DNA of 64,000 nt, from contig JALCQR010000010.1 of NCBI GenBank assembly GCA_022651385.1, positions 62,001 through 126,000 on the forward strand, in the 5' to 3' direction. The notes under the pieces were generated by a model. The model saw only the letters and a list, made by a program, of their open reading frames with translations. It had not been told where the DNA came from and ran no database searches. Of the stretch, positions 63,049 through 64,000 are shown one piece after another. Position 1 is the first letter of the stretch. Each line of letters opens with the position of its first letter. The DNA comes from Clostridia bacterium. GTDB lineage: Bacteria > Bacillota > Clostridia > Lachnospirales > Anaerotignaceae. Both the position numbers and the translations under genes were made by a program.

Positions 63049-64000
63049 TCAATTTTTAGTTAAGACCAAATCTTCGCTGCTGCTTTTCTTTTTAATTATT
63101 CCAAGCACTATAACAAGTAATATTATTCCTAACAAAAGACCAACAAGTCCATTGTCTAATATACCCGAAACTATATAACATATAAAACATATAGCAGCAA
63201 CCAACATAGCATATGGCAGCTGAGTACTTACATGATCTATATGGTTACATCCGGCGCCTGTTGAAGAAAGTATTGTTGTATCCGAAATAGGTGATACATG
63301 GTCGCCGCATACAGCGCCTGCCATTATAGCCGACATTGAAATTAAAAGTAGCTGGCTTAGCTGATTGTCAAATATAGCAAACACTATAGGAAGAAGTATA
63401 CTGAATGTGCCCCATGATGTGCCTGTTGAAAAAGCAAGTCCAAGCGAAACGACAAAGAATGCAGCCGGAATTATTGCATGAGACATTGCACTGTTATTAA
63501 CAGCACTGCTTACAAATTCGCCTATTTTAAGATAATCACTCCCGCATATACCGCTGAGAGTCCATGCAAACGTAAGTATAAGTATGGCAGGGACCATTGA
63601 TTTGAAGCCCTCGGTAAGTGATTCGGCAAACTGTTTAAATGTTATGACTCTTCTTGGAAGATATAAGAAAGCAACTAATATTATAGTAAAAAATGAACCT
63701 ATAACAAGTGAGAAAGCAGAGTTGCAATTTGCAAAAGACTCAATTATGCCTGCACCGCTTGTAATTCCGCCTGTATAGAGCATAGAACCTATACAAAAAA
63801 CTATAAGTATGATTATTGGTATAATAAGGTCTTTAACCGTACCCTTTCCCTGAACCTTGTAAACTTCTTCTTCTTCTTTTTGGCCGGTTACGGTATTTCC
63901 ATATTTAAGCTCATATTTTTTCATTCTGCTGAAATCAAAATCAAATATAATAAGTGTAAATATCATTAAAATTGTAAGTATTGCGTAGTAGTTGTAAGGA
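63049..64000 (-). CDS. NhaC-family Na+/H+ antiporter (C-terminal part; 5' end outside window)
   Basis: The frame is open through the right edge of the window (the residues before MIFTL read YNYYAILTIL), so an upstream ATG inside the window would only mark the middle of a longer protein. Visible are about eight membrane helices with GTSWGTFSILLPIVFAIF and GAVCGDHVSPISDTTILSSTGAGCNHIDHVSTQLPYA, the NhaC motifs. A cytosolic charged loop (TVTGQKEEEEVYKVQGKGTVK) divides the two halves. Third NhaC-like gene in the window. Confidence 0.85.
   Translation of the reverse strand, partial: PYNYYAILTILMIFTLIIFDFDFSRMKKYELKYGNTVTGQKEEEEVYKVQGKGTVKDLIIPIIILIVFCIGSMLYTGGITSGAGIIESFANCNSAFSLVIGSFFTIILVAFLYLPRRVITFKQFAESLTEGFKSMVPAILILTFAWTLSGICGSDYLKIGEFVSSAVNNSAMSHAIIPAAFFVVSLGLAFSTGTSWGTFSILLPIVFAIFDNQLSQLLLISMSAIMAGAVCGDHVSPISDTTILSSTGAGCNHIDHVSTQLPYAMLVAAICFICYIVSGILDNGLVGLLLGIILLVIVLGIIKKKSSSEDLVLTKN

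Noticed and set aside
1-64000. CRISPR arrays, tRNA or rRNA genes, integrase-bounded islands
   Set aside because: No regularly spaced direct repeats, no GGTTCGA-type T-loop words in a cloverleaf context, and no transposase gene were found in reading the window; small genes could still be missed by eye.

Overview
The window looks like a chromosomal stretch of a low-GC, strictly anaerobic Firmicute of the class Clostridia, most like Lachnospiraceae or Anaerotignum relatives (inferred from gene content, no search was run). The pointers are an [FeFe] hydrogenase, oxygen-independent HemZ, T-box leaders, strong AGGAGG ribosome sites, frequent TTG starts, a LonB of the spore-former type and Clostridia-style gene orders such as rel-dtd-MBL-hemZ-hisS and tig-clpP-clpX. 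Most of the window is core metabolism; accessory DNA is limited to a possible MITE-like element near 47.0-47.3 kb and a small phage-like regulatory island near 61.6-62.9 kb.

Layout. 0-5.7 kb: the end of a PLP aminotransferase, a two-gene hydrogenase operon (HydA plus an unusual NuoF-tail/GltD-like fusion) and a diguanylate cyclase. 5.8-17.4 kb: protein quality control (lonB, clpX, clpP, tig, and lon interrupted by a frameshift), two paralogous small stress-type proteins, a split threonine/serine exporter, an XRE-desulfoferrodoxin fusion and engB. 17.6-25.2 kb: ilvE and hisS behind a T-box, hemZ, an MBL hydrolase, dtd and rel. 25.5-29.8 kb: an ECF sigma/anti-sigma pair, then a ttcA-like gene, a XerS-like recombinase and a Nudix hydrolase. 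29.9-35.9 kb: methionine gamma-lyase, an NhaC-type antiporter, a LysR regulator and a LarA racemase. 35.9-41.8 kb: AEC transporter, murA, walJ-like, rlmH, cupin, a second NhaC-type antiporter and an iron-sulfur flavoprotein. 41.9-47.0 kb: ilvD, an AbgA-like amidohydrolase and an ABC-F ATPase. 47.3-54.0 kb: a complete trpEGDCFBA operon under a tryptophan T-box. 54.1-61.6 kb: a complete phosphate operon (pstS, HAD phosphatase, pstC, pstA, pstB, phoU, phoP, phoR) preceded by Pho-box-like repeats. 61.6-64 kb: a phage-type small protein, two divergent HTH repressors with interleaved promoters and operators, and the end of a third NhaC-type antiporter.

How it fits together. Amino-acid economy is a theme: trp, ilvE and ilvD biosynthesis, threonine/serine export, methionine degradation and M20 peptidase-type salvage, with two tRNA-sensing leaders. 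Redox and energy handling is anaerobic: H2 metabolism linked to pyridine nucleotides, a lactate-racemase-type enzyme and Na+/H+ antiporters.

The points I consider most worth checking are the frameshifted lon, the T-box before hisS that contains no histidine codon, the XRE-desulfoferrodoxin fusion that keeps every metal ligand, the hydrogenase partner fusion, the CI/Cro-like divergent switch, the MITE-like repeat, and operator-like dyads near ilvD and between mgl and its neighbouring antiporter. I did not find a clearly novel multi-gene defence or mobile system.
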